From an uncultured Oscillospiraceae bacterium (GTDB lineage: Bacteria > Bacillota > Clostridia > Oscillospirales > Oscillospiraceae): a stretch of DNA of 14,557 bases. The DNA is taken from positions 1 through 14,557 of the forward strand of contig CAKTXA010000042.1 in NCBI GenBank assembly GCA_934631005.1. The letters are read 5' to 3'. A model generated the notes under the pieces. The model was not told the DNA's origin and ran no database searches. It saw only the letters and a program-made list of their open reading frames with translations. The stretch's first letter is position 1, and every line of letters begins with the position of its first letter. Shown piece after piece: positions 6,623 to 14,503 of this stretch. A program made the position numbers and the translations under genes.

Positions 6623-7693
6623 GTGAAGCGTGCCGTCAGTATTCTGCTTCTCATCGCCATGCTGCTGCTTCTGGCGCTGCCGTCCGGCGCGGCCGGGGCG
6701 GATGAATTTACCGATTCCGCCGACATCACGCACCTCGAAGCGGTGCGGATGCTCACGGATCTGGGCCTGCTCTCCGGATATTCCGACGGCTCGTTCCGTC
6801 CCGACGTCCCCGTCACCCGCGCGCAGATCGCCAAGCTCATCGCTCTGCTCAGCAGCGACGATCCCGCGGCCGCGCGCTCGGCGGGCTTCGCTGACGTGGC
6901 GGAGGACAGCTGGGCCGCCGCCTTCATCGACTACTGCGCCGCGCAGGGCATCGTGTCCGGCAGCGGCGGGCTGTTCCGGCCGGACGATCCGGTCACGGCG
7001 CTGGAGCTGTGCAAAATGCTGCTGGTCCTGCTCGGAAACGACGCGTCCGATTATACCGGCGCGCACTGGGATGAAAACGTCCGCGCCGACGCCGAGCGCT
7101 GCCATCTGCTGCGCAGCTTTGACGGCGGTCTGACCCGCGCCCTCACGCGCGAGGACGCGTGTCTGCTCATTCTCAATGCTCTGCAAAATCCCGCCATCCA
7201 CGGCTTTGACGAAAACGGCGAGCCGCTGTACGTGCTCGACGAGCTGATGAATCCGCGCACGTATCTGGAGATCCGCTATGACGCCGTGCGCTACGGCGGC
7301 GTGGTCGCGGCGAATGACGCCGGGAACCTCACCACCGCTGCCGCGCCCGAAGCCGGGACGACGCGCCTTGCGGGCTATAACCGCGATTTTGCCGTCGCGA
7401 CCGACCGCGCGTTGCTGGGACGCATGGTGAACATCTATGTCCAGAACGGGCAGGTGCTCGGCGTGCCGTGTGAGGCGCTGGAGGAGACGAGCGGCGTCTT
7501 TACCCGCGCCGACAATCTGCGCCAGCTGCTGCAGGTCACGGACTATACGCTCTCCGACACCGCGGCCTATTATTATAACGGCGCCCCCGCCGACGCAAGC
7601 CTGCTCCAGACCCTGACCGGCACCTACACCGTCACCGTCCTGGATTACACCGGCGACCTCACCATCGACGCCGTGCTGATCTACAGCGAATAA
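6623..7693 (+). CDS. Secreted S-layer-homology (SLH) domain protein
   Basis: This is a 356-residue exported protein starting with GTG, preceded by GGAAAGGGGG. A signal peptide covers residues 1-25. SLH repeat 1 spans about 35-76 (GLLSGYSDGSFRPDVPVTRAQ). SLH repeat 2 spans about 89-137 (FADVAEDSWAAAFIDY, then GGLFRPDDPVT). A third, degenerate repeat (about 149-190, ending LTREDACLLILNAL) lacks the usual G-x-F-x-P core. SLH domains bind pyruvylated or other secondary cell-wall polymers, so the protein is probably held at the cell surface. The C-terminal part (about 190-356) is rich in Tyr, Thr and Asp and matches no family recognised here; it may be an envelope-associated domain. Flanking terminators and its own promoter make it a single-gene unit. 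Confidence 0.88.
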   Translation: MKRAVSILLLIAMLLLLALPSGAAGADEFTDSADITHLEAVRMLTDLGLLSGYSDGSFRPDVPVTRAQIAKLIALLSSDDPAAARSAGFADVAEDSWAAAFIDYCAAQGIVSGSGGLFRPDDPVTALELCKMLLVLLGNDASDYTGAHWDENVRADAERCHLLRSFDGGLTRALTREDACLLILNALQNPAIHGFDENGEPLYVLDELMNPRTYLEIRYDAVRYGGVVAANDAGNLTTAAAPEAGTTRLAGYNRDFAVATDRALLGRMVNIYVQNGQVLGVPCEALEETSGVFTRADNLRQLLQVTDYTLSDTAAYYYNGAPADASLLQTLTGTYTVTVLDYTGDLTIDAVLIYSE

Positions 7694-7698
7694 AGAAG

Positions 7699-7730
7699 AA
7701 AAAATCCCGCCCAACTGGGCGGGATTTTTT
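7699..7730 (+). terminator. Intrinsic terminator after SLH gene (bidirectional)
   Basis: A perfect 14-bp stem AAAAAATCCCGCCC (7699-7712) with GGGCGGGATTTTTT (7717-7730) has an AACT loop. It has T-runs on both strands and could also stop minus-strand transcripts from the SPFH operon that cross the repeat region. Confidence 0.9.
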
Positions 7731-7783
7731 GCGCCTTCTGACAGAACAGCCTGTACGCACGAATGCGGCATGGTACGACCCCG

Positions 7784-7845
7784 GTAGGGGCCGATGACCA
7801 CATCGGCCCTTCGTCGTACCGTAGGGGCGGGGCTTGCCCCTCCCG
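7784..7845. repeat. Dispersed repeat modules, copy 2
   Basis: The 25 bp at 7784-7808 are the exact reverse complement of 251-275. The following 25 bp (7821-7845) carry the GTAGGGGCGGGGCTTGCCCC core related to 131-163 and 14400-14432. The stretch 7731-8119 contains no supported gene, only repeats. Confidence 0.8.
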
Positions 7846-8109
7846 CTGGTGGGCAGTTGGTGTTTTTGCACGCACCGCGGCACGGAATGCACCCCATAGC
7901 TTCCCCTGGGGGAAGCTGTCTGCGGCGCGTTAGCGGAGCAGACTGATGAGGGTCGGGGAGCAGTTACGTTTAGCTGAAACTGCAAAGCAAATCGTAAATG
8001 CTCCCCGGCCCTCATCCGCCCCCTTCGGGGGCACCTTCCCCCAGGGGAAGGCGAGGGGGCACCTACGATCCGCCAGTGCGTGCAAATACCACAGCTGCCC
8101 ACCAGCGGG
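7842..8109. repeat. Large nested inverted-repeat element
   Basis: Two nested inverted-repeat pairs occur. The outer arms, 7842-7875 and 8076-8109, match in about 30 of 34 positions. The inner arms, about 7900-7962 and 7999-8050, share an identical CTTCCCCTGGGGGAAG-type end (7900-7915; 8035-8050 in reverse) and a GATGAGGGxCGGGGAGCA end next to a 36-nt loop. The middle of the inner arms is unequal: the right arm has CCCCCTTCGGGGG, the left a different GC hairpin. No transposase is encoded. It resembles a non-autonomous palindromic element (MITE or REP-like) or two opposed copies of one. If transcribed from the SPFH operon it would fold into a very long hairpin. Confidence 0.75.
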
Positions 8110-8119
8110 CGGACAGAAT

Positions 8120-9040
8120 TTATTCCTTCGTGCTCTCCACGATGCCGGTTGCCAGGCCGGCGAGGGATTGGAGTTCGGACGGGATGATGATTTTTGTAGC
8201 CTGGCCGTCGGCGATTTTTTGCATGGCTTCGAGGGCCTTGAGCTTGAGGACCTGATCGTTCGGGGCCTTTTCGTTGAGCATTTCCAGCGAATCGGCCAGC
8301 GCCTGCTGCACGGCGCGGATGGCCTGCGCTTCGCCGTCGGCCTTGAGGATGGCGGATTCCTTTTCCGCTTCGGCGCGGAGGATGGCGGCCTGCTTTTCGG
8401 CGTCCGCCTTCAAGATCGCGGCTTCCTTTTCGCCCTCGGCCACCAGGATCTGGCTGTGCTTCGCGCCCTCGGCCTGCAAAATGGCCTGCCGGCGGTCGCG
8501 CTCGGCCTTCATCTGCTTTTCCATGGAGCTCTGGATGTCCTGCGGGGGCAGGATGTTTTTCAGCTCCACGCGGTTGACTTTGATGCCCCACGGGTCGGTC
8601 GCCTCGTCCAGGATCGCGCGCATGCGGGTGTTGATGACGTCGCGCGAGGTGAGCGTCTGGTCCAGCTCCAGGTCGCCGATGATGTTGCGCAGCGTCGTGG
8701 CTGTGAGCGTCTCCATCGCCATCATCGGGTGCTCCACGCCGTAGGCATAGAGCTTGGGGTCGGTGATCTGGAAGTAGACGACGGTGTCGATCTGCATGGT
8801 GACGTTATCCTTGGTGATGACGGGCTGGGGCGGGTAGTCGAGCACCTGCTCCTTCAGGCTCACCTTTTTGGCCACGCGCTCGATGAACGGGGCCTTAAAG
8901 TGGATGCCCACCTGCCAGACCTTGCTGAACGCGCCAAGGCGCTCGATGACAAAGGCCCGGGACTGCTGCACAACGACGATATTGCGGACGATGATGAGCA
9001 GAACGATGAGCACGAGGATGAGGGGGATGATCCATTCCAT
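8120..9040 (-). CDS. SPFH/Band 7 stomatin-like membrane protein
   Basis: This 306-residue protein has an N-terminal membrane anchor (about 4-20), a Band 7/PHB domain (about 22-185; GIHFKAPFIERV, ITKDNVTMQIDTVVYFQITDP, WGIKVNRVELKNILPP) and a long charged helix (about 175-250). It belongs to the QmcA/paraslipin branch of the stomatin-flotillin superfamily, which forms oligomeric rings that organise membrane microdomains. Three consecutive 11-residue units of the type A-x-x-E-K-x-A-I-L-K (201-233) suggest a hendecad coiled coil. The C-terminal IIIPSELQSLAGL (284-296) is also typical. The start at 9040 is set by AAAGGAG upstream and the anchor; a longer frame to 9178 overlaps the nfeD-like gene out of frame and is rejected. 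It follows the nfeD-like gene by 14 bp, a conserved pairing. Confidence 0.95.
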   Translation of the reverse strand: MEWIIPLILVLIVLLIIVRNIVVVQQSRAFVIERLGAFSKVWQVGIHFKAPFIERVAKKVSLKEQVLDYPPQPVITKDNVTMQIDTVVYFQITDPKLYAYGVEHPMMAMETLTATTLRNIIGDLELDQTLTSRDVINTRMRAILDEATDPWGIKVNRVELKNILPPQDIQSSMEKQMKAERDRRQAILQAEGAKHSQILVAEGEKEAAILKADAEKQAAILRAEAEKESAILKADGEAQAIRAVQQALADSLEMLNEKAPNDQVLKLKALEAMQKIADGQATKIIIPSELQSLAGLATGIVESTKE

Positions 9041-9054
9041 GGCGATGTCTCCTT

Positions 9055-9510
9055 TCAGGCTTCGGCGGGCGTGTTTTCTTTTACGGGCGCGACAAAGAGC
9101 TTGGCGCCCTCGATGCGCTCGATGGTCACGAGCGTTCCGGCGGGGATGACGGCGTCCGACGGGGCCCTGGCCGTCCACTCCACGCCGTTTACCTTGACCG
9201 CGCCGGTCTCATGCAGGTTGTCGACCGGCTCGGTGACGAGCACCTGACGGCCGATCAGGCGGTCGGCATTCGTGCGCACGCGGCGCTTTTGATTGCTTTT
9301 TTTGGCCAGCGGCCAGAACACGGCCAGCAGCGCGCCCGACGACAGCACAAATACCGCCAGCTGCGCCGGAACGCCCCAGCCGAGCGCCGACGCGCCCAGC
9401 GCCAGCAGCGCCCCGCCGACGAACCAGACCGAGACCAGACTGACCGTGGCCGCTTCGGCGATGGCAAAGACCACGGCGGCGGCGATCCAGACGATCATCA
9501 TGGCAGGCAT
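9055..9510 (-). CDS. NfeD-like membrane protein, short form
   Basis: This 151-residue membrane protein has hydrophobic segments at about 5-24, 26-45 and 49-67, followed by a C-terminal OB-fold-type domain (about 84-145; LIGRQVLVTEPVDNLHETGAVKVNGVEW is split here by the loop at Asn98). It lacks the N-terminal ClpP-like protease part of long NfeD proteins. The family partners with SPFH proteins, and the SPFH gene starts 14 bp downstream, so the two presumably act together in membrane microdomains. The ATG at 9510 is supported by AAGGAGG eight bases upstream. An open frame continuing far upstream to 11025 is antisense to the methyltransferase and kinase and is not coding. Confidence 0.92.
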   Translation of the reverse strand: MPAMMIVWIAAAVVFAIAEAATVSLVSVWFVGGALLALGASALGWGVPAQLAVFVLSSGALLAVFWPLAKKSNQKRRVRTNADRLIGRQVLVTEPVDNLHETGAVKVNGVEWTARAPSDAVIPAGTLVTIERIEGAKLFVAPVKENTPAEA

Positions 9511-9549
9511 AAGCAAGACCTCCTTCTGCACGCGATAGCTTCCGCCTCC

Positions 9550-9579
9550 AGTATAGCATGACACGCGGCGGCGTGTCAT
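9550..9579 (-). promoter_or_regulatory. nfeD promoter overlapped by a 9-bp dyad
   Basis: Read on minus, ATGACA (9574-9579), an 18-nt spacer and TATACT (9550-9555) form a promoter. A perfect inverted repeat, ATGACACGC/GCGTGTCAT (9558-9566 and 9571-9579), fills the -35 box and spacer. On plus the same hairpin is followed by TTATTTTTTT (9581-9590), so it could instead be an intrinsic terminator insulating the methyltransferase promoter. Confidence 0.55.
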
Positions 9580-9621
9580 CTTATTTTTTTCTTCATAATG
9601 TGGGAAAAATTCACGATTTGT

Positions 9622-9650
9622 TTGCCGTTTCGCGCGGCATCTGGTATAGT
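9622..9650 (+). promoter_or_regulatory. Promoter of methyltransferase-lipid kinase operon
   Basis: TTGCCG (9622-9627), a 17-nt spacer and TATAGT (9645-9650) lie 64 bp upstream of the methyltransferase start. Confidence 0.6.
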
Positions 9651-9714
9651 ATACGGGTGATTGTATGCCGCGCGGCAGAACGATACTCCCGGCGGCGCGA
9701 TGGGAGATACGAAC

Positions 9715-10827
9715 ATGGAAAAAATGACGTTTTGCGTGCCGTGCCTGTTTGGGCTGGAGGGGCTGGTGGGTGATGAGCTGCGCCGGCTGGAGCTGGAGAA
9801 TGTGCGCGTGGAGGACCGGCGCGTATTTTTTACGGGCGACTTTACCGCGATGGCGCGGGCCAACCTCTGCTGCCGCATGGGCGAGCGGGTGATGATCTTG
9901 CTTGCCAAGGGGCCGGTGCGCAGCTTTGAAGAGCTGTTCCAGCTGGTGAAAAACGCGCCGCTGGAGCGGTTTATCCCCAAGGACGGGGCATTCCCCGTGA
10001 AGGGCTACAGCCTGTCGAGCCAGCTGCACTCGGTGCCGGACTGTCAGGCCATCGCCAAAAAGGCGGCGGTGACGCGGCTGGGCGAACGATACGGCCTGTC
10101 GTGGCTGCCGGAGACGGGCGCAGCGTACCAGCTGCGCTTCTCGATCCTGAAGGACGAGTGCGAGCTGTTTCTGGACACGACGGGCGCGAGCCTGCACAAG
10201 CGCGGCTACCGCGAAACGGCGAACCTCGCCCCGCTGCATGAGACGATGGCGGCGGCGATGGTGAATCTGGCGCGCTACCGCGGGCGGGACTTTTTCTGGG
10301 ACCCGTTCTGCGGCTCGGGCACGATCTGCATCGAGGCGGCGATGATCGCCCTGAACCGCGCGCCGGGGCTGCGGCGCAGCTTTGCCGCGGAAAAGTGGGC
10401 GTGTGTGCCGCAGGAGGTCTGGCGCGCGGAGCGCACGGCGGCGATGGACCGCGAATACCGCGGCGACTACCGCATCCTCGGCACGGATATTGACCGCGAG
10501 GCGCTCGCCATCGCGCGGGAGAATGCCCGCAAGGCGGGCGTGGAAAAGCTCATCGACTTCCGCGAGGGCGACGCCACGAAGCTCCCCCTGCCGTGCGACC
10601 GCGGCGTGATCGTCTGCAACCCGCCCTACGGCGAGCGGATGCTGGAGCAGCGCAGCGCGCAGCAGCTGTACCGCGCGCTGGGGCGGCACCTGAAATTCGC
10701 GGACGGGTGGAAAAAGTACATCATCTCGTCCGAGCCGGAATTTGAGCACTACTACGGCAAACAGGCCGTCAAAAAGAGAAAACTGTACAACGGACGCCTG
10801 CAGTGCAACGTCTACATGTACTACTGA
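9715..10827 (+). CDS. THUMP-domain class I RNA methyltransferase (RlmL/YpsC type)
   Basis: This 370-residue SAM-dependent methyltransferase is of the RlmL N-terminal/YpsC family, which makes N2-methylguanosine in 23S rRNA. An N-terminal ferredoxin-like plus THUMP region (about 4-155) is followed by the linker GASLHKRGYRE (157-167), typical of the family. The Rossmann methyltransferase domain follows: FWDPFCGSGTICIEAA (194-209, SAM-binding motif I), GTDIDREAL (256-264) and CNPPYGERM (301-309, the NPPY catalytic motif for guanine amino methylation). It is a normal stand-alone length, without the RlmK domain of the E. coli fusion. The ATG at 9715 is chosen for its GGGAG eight bases upstream; earlier in-frame starts (TTG 9661, ATG 9700) lack a ribosome binding site. 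The lipid kinase gene starts 13 bp downstream. Confidence 0.93.
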   Translation: MEKMTFCVPCLFGLEGLVGDELRRLELENVRVEDRRVFFTGDFTAMARANLCCRMGERVMILLAKGPVRSFEELFQLVKNAPLERFIPKDGAFPVKGYSLSSQLHSVPDCQAIAKKAAVTRLGERYGLSWLPETGAAYQLRFSILKDECELFLDTTGASLHKRGYRETANLAPLHETMAAAMVNLARYRGRDFFWDPFCGSGTICIEAAMIALNRAPGLRRSFAAEKWACVPQEVWRAERTAAMDREYRGDYRILGTDIDREALAIARENARKAGVEKLIDFREGDATKLPLPCDRGVIVCNPPYGERMLEQRSAQQLYRALGRHLKFADGWKKYIISSEPEFEHYYGKQAVKKRKLYNGRLQCNVYMYY

Positions 10828-10840
10828 GGGGGACAGCGCC

Positions 10841-11782
10841 ATGAAGCATCTGTTCATCATCAATCCCGCCGCCGGGAAATACGACCATACGAAGGAATAC
10901 GCCCAGACCGTGGAGCGCGTGCTGCGCAAATATGAGCTGGAATATGAGCTCGCGCTGTCCACCGAGCCGGGCGACTGCGAGGTCATCGCGCGCCGCGCGG
11001 CCGAGACCGGCGAGGAGCTGCGCATCTACGCCTGCGGCGGCGACGGCACGCTCAACGAGGTCGTGTGCGGCGCGGCGGGGTTTGAAAACGTCGCCATCAC
11101 GCATTTTCCGGGCGGGTCGGGCAACGATTTTATCAAAATCTTCTCCGAGACTGAGCCGTTCCACCATCTCGAGCGGCTGCTGGAGAGCGATGAGACGCGC
11201 GTGGACCTTATCCGCTGCAACGGGCGCTACTCGGTGAACATCCTCTCGATGGGGCTGGATGCACGCGTGGGCACCGAGATCGCCAAATATAAGCGCCTGC
11301 CGCTCGTGTCGGGCTCGGGCGCGTATGCGATGTCGCTGGTGGTGAACCTGATGAAGGGCCTGTGCCAGCCGATGACCGTTGTGCTCGACGGCGAGACCGT
11401 TGCGCGCGGGCCGCAGACGCTCGTGTGCATCTGCAACGGCCGGTGGTACGGCGGCGGCTACAACCCCGTGCCCACGGCGGAACCGGACGACGGGCTGCTG
11501 GACGTGCTGGTGGTGGACAAGCTGTCGCTGGTGAATGTGTCCAGCCTGCTCAAAAAATATCAGCAGGGCCGCTGGCAGGAGTGCGGCGACAAGATCCGCC
11601 ACTTCCGCTGCCGCACGGCGGAGATCCTGTGCGAAAAGGAATCGGTCGTGAACGTGGACGGCGAGGCGCTGTATACCAGACGCGCCGAGATCGAGGTCGT
11701 GCCGAAGGCGCTGCGCTTTTTCTACCCGAAGGGGCTGAGCTACCGCGCGGCGGGGGCGGAAAAATTCACAGTTGCGACATAA
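10841..11782 (+). CDS. Diacylglycerol kinase-family lipid kinase (YegS/BmrU type)
   Basis: This 313-residue protein has the DAG kinase catalytic fold: FIINPAAGK at the N-terminus (5-13), the nucleotide-binding GGDGTLNEV (66-74) and PGGSGNDF (90-97), and SMGLDARVGTEIAKYKR in the middle. The C-terminal lobe contains GRWYGGGYNPVPTAEPDDGLLDV (split reading: GGGYN, then PDDGLLD) and NVDGE, both typical of YegS/Rv2252/BmrU proteins. It probably phosphorylates diacylglycerol or a related membrane lipid to recycle it for phospholipid synthesis; the exact substrate cannot be read. The ATG at 10841 follows GAGGGGGAC, 13 bp after the methyltransferase stop, so the two are co-transcribed. No terminator separates it from the groESL promoter. 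Confidence 0.93.
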   Translation: MKHLFIINPAAGKYDHTKEYAQTVERVLRKYELEYELALSTEPGDCEVIARRAAETGEELRIYACGGDGTLNEVVCGAAGFENVAITHFPGGSGNDFIKIFSETEPFHHLERLLESDETRVDLIRCNGRYSVNILSMGLDARVGTEIAKYKRLPLVSGSGAYAMSLVVNLMKGLCQPMTVVLDGETVARGPQTLVCICNGRWYGGGYNPVPTAEPDDGLLDVLVVDKLSLVNVSSLLKKYQQGRWQECGDKIRHFRCRTAEILCEKESVVNVDGEALYTRRAEIEVVPKALRFFYPKGLSYRAAGAEKFTVAT

Positions 11783-11800
11783 AATTCCCGAAAAACCCTC

Positions 11801-11828
11801 TTGACATTTGGGCCAAAGCGGGTATTAT
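11801..11828 (+). promoter_or_regulatory. groESL promoter
   Basis: A perfect TTGACA (11801-11806), a 16-nt spacer and TATTAT (11823-11828) lie directly before the CIRCE element, so HrcA binding would cover the transcription start. Shifted -10 readings (ATTATA with 17 nt) are also possible. Confidence 0.85.
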
Positions 11829-11836
11829 ATATCATG

Positions 11837-11863
11837 TTAGCACTCAGGTATACAGAGTGCTAA
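11837..11863 (+). promoter_or_regulatory. CIRCE operator (HrcA binding site)
   Basis: TTAGCACTC (11837-11845), a 9-nt spacer and GAGTGCTAA (11855-11863) form a perfect, fully consensus CIRCE element. HrcA, itself dependent on GroEL, represses the operon here until heat or unfolded protein draws GroEL away. hrcA is not in this window. Confidence 0.98.
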
Positions 11864-11917
11864 ATCCGGAGTCAAACCGCGGCGCACGCCGCACCATCAT
11901 ACGAGGAGGTAACTGTT

Positions 11918-12190
11918 ATGAAACTGAAGCCGCTGGCAGACAATGTCCTGCTGAAGAGCTTTGAGGCTGAGGAAAAGACCGCGTCGGGCATCATCCTGTC
12001 CACCGCGACGAAGGAAAAGTCCGTCGTCTCCGAGGTCATCGCCGCCGGCCCGGGCACGAAGGATGTGCCCATGACCGTGAAGAAGGGCGACAAGGTCGTT
12101 ACCGGTAAGTTCGCCGGGCAGGAGCTGAAGCTCGACGGTGAGGACTACACCATCTGCAAGCTCGCCGACATTCTGGCAATCGTGGAATAA
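11918..12190 (+). CDS. groES: Co-chaperonin GroES (Cpn10)
   Basis: This 90-residue co-chaperonin forms the heptameric lid of GroEL. It begins MKLKPLADNVLLK, with the mobile loop at about 17-33 (ASGIILS at 22-28) that contacts GroEL. The family's usual proline after IIL is serine here. It continues with EVIAAGPG (39-46), GDKVV (57-61) and the final LADILAIVE. The length is slightly below the usual 94-97. GAGGAGG lies nine bases before the ATG. It is the first gene of the CIRCE-controlled operon, 15 bp upstream of groEL. Confidence 0.98.
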   Translation: MKLKPLADNVLLKSFEAEEKTASGIILSTATKEKSVVSEVIAAGPGTKDVPMTVKKGDKVVTGKFAGQELKLDGEDYTICKLADILAIVE

Positions 12191-12205
12191 AGGAGATTTT
12201 GAATC

Positions 12206-13846
<1,641 letters not shown>

Positions 13847-13870
13847 GCCGTTCCGAAAACCGAATCAAAC

Positions 13871-13904
13871 CGCCCCGGATGCAGACGCATCCGGGGCGTT
13901 TTTT
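13871..13904 (+). terminator. Intrinsic terminator after groEL
   Basis: A perfect 12-bp stem CGCCCCGGATGC (13871-13882) with GCATCCGGGGCG (13887-13898), loop AGAC, is followed by TTTTTT. The convergent minus-strand small gene ends 27 bp beyond, so it may serve both sides, more weakly on minus. Confidence 0.93.
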
Positions 13905-13930
13905 GCGGAAATACAGGACGATCGCGGCGC

Positions 13931-14107
13931 TTATTCCTCCGCGCTGTCGTCCATGTTGTCCAGCGCAAAGGCGATCATCTGGTTGATCAGCTCGTTGCGG
14001 CTGATGCCCACGGCGGCGGCCTTGTCGTCCACCTGCCGCAGCGTGTCCGTGGAGATGCGCATGGAGATCACTTCTTTTTCGGGTTTGCGCGCGACAAATT
14101 TCGCCAT
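13931..14107 (-). CDS. Ribbon-helix-helix (CopG/Arc-type) small protein
   Basis: This 58-residue protein has a basic N-terminus (KFVARKPEKE), a short strand VISMRIS (13-19) and two predicted helices (about 20-33 and 36-51) separated by GISRNE (34-39). This is the beta-alpha-alpha order of ribbon-helix-helix DNA-binding dimers. The tail is acidic. The ATG at 14107 is preferred; AAAGG lies about 11 bases upstream, and an in-frame GTG at 14116 has no properly spaced site. RHH proteins are often autoregulators or antitoxins, but no toxin partner is adjacent here. The divergent neighbour is the small lipoprotein gene, and the shared 109-bp AT-rich gap could hold an operator. Target unknown. Confidence 0.75.
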   Translation of the reverse strand: MAKFVARKPEKEVISMRISTDTLRQVDDKAAAVGISRNELINQMIAFALDNMDDSAEE

Positions 14108-14133
14108 AGGGGCCACCGCCTTTCCGATTCTTC

Positions 14134-14162
14134 TTGATTATTGTATTCTGTTCTGGTATGAT
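14134..14162 (+). promoter_or_regulatory. Promoter of small lipoprotein gene
   Basis: TTGATT (14134-14139), a 17-nt spacer and TATGAT (14157-14162) form the promoter. The region 14108-14216 is markedly AT-rich compared with its surroundings and contains imperfect dyads (for example TATTGAA near 14183 opposite TTCGAATA), possible sites for the divergent RHH protein. Confidence 0.6.
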
Positions 14163-14216
14163 AGAAAATATTCTAAAATAGATATTGAATTTCGAATACA
14201 AAAAGGAGAAACGGAA

Positions 14217-14378
14217 ATGGCCCGGCGGATCAGAATCCTGGCGGCGGCACTGGCCGCAGCCCTATGCGCCCTCTGCCTGACAGCCTGCACCTACCACGCC
14301 TGCAAGGTATGCCATGGCCGAGGTTTCACGGCAGGACATGTGTGCGTGGTCTGTGGAGGGAAGGGCAGTTTGAAGTAA
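14217..14378 (+). CDS. Mini lipoprotein with two DnaJ-type CxxCxGxG motifs
   Basis: This is a 53-residue protein. Residues 1-23 are a lipoprotein signal peptide (MARRIRILAAALAAALCALC, then lipobox LTAC with Cys24 as the lipidation site). The mature part is only 30 residues and holds two copies of the DnaJ cysteine-rich motif: CKVCHGRG (29-36) and CVVCGGKG (43-50), joined by a 6-residue turn. Two such motifs together make one four-cysteine zinc site in DnaJ. A complete AAGGAG lies eight bases before the ATG, and a promoter lies at 14134-14162, so this is a real gene despite its size. Membrane-anchored zinc or redox binding is inferred; no established function is known to me. The stop is followed immediately by dispersed repeats. 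Confidence 0.78.
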   Translation: MARRIRILAAALAAALCALCLTACTYHACKVCHGRGFTAGHVCVVCGGKGSLK

Positions 14379-14399
14379 GAGTGAGGAAGTAAGTTCCTA

Positions 14400-14503
14400 G
14401 TCGTAACGTAGGGGAGGGGCTTGCCCCTCCCGGCAGCAGGCAATTGCAGATTTGTGCGCACTCCGGCGACCTCGCGCAGCACCCTGTAGGGGCCGATGAC
14501 CAC
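14400..14503. repeat. Dispersed repeat modules, copy 3
   Basis: Positions 14400-14432 match the reverse complement of 131-163 exactly. The following part aligns in diverged form with the repeat spacer at 7846-7875 and 59-130. Positions 14487-14503 carry the GTAGGGGCCGATGACCAC module also seen at 7784-7801. No gene is present in 14379-14557. Confidence 0.8.

Noticed and set aside
6587..7897. A 436-codon minus frame
   Set aside because: It is antisense to the SLH-domain gene and starts in repeat sequence; there is no ribosome binding site and no recognisable domain.
7784..8109. CRISPR array
   Set aside because: Repeats are inverted and nested, not regularly spaced direct repeats with unique spacers, and no cas genes are present.
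9055..11025. A 656-codon minus frame that contains the nfeD-like protein at its end
   Set aside because: Only the last 151 residues resemble a protein family and they have their own start and ribosome binding site at 9510. The rest is antisense to the methyltransferase and kinase.
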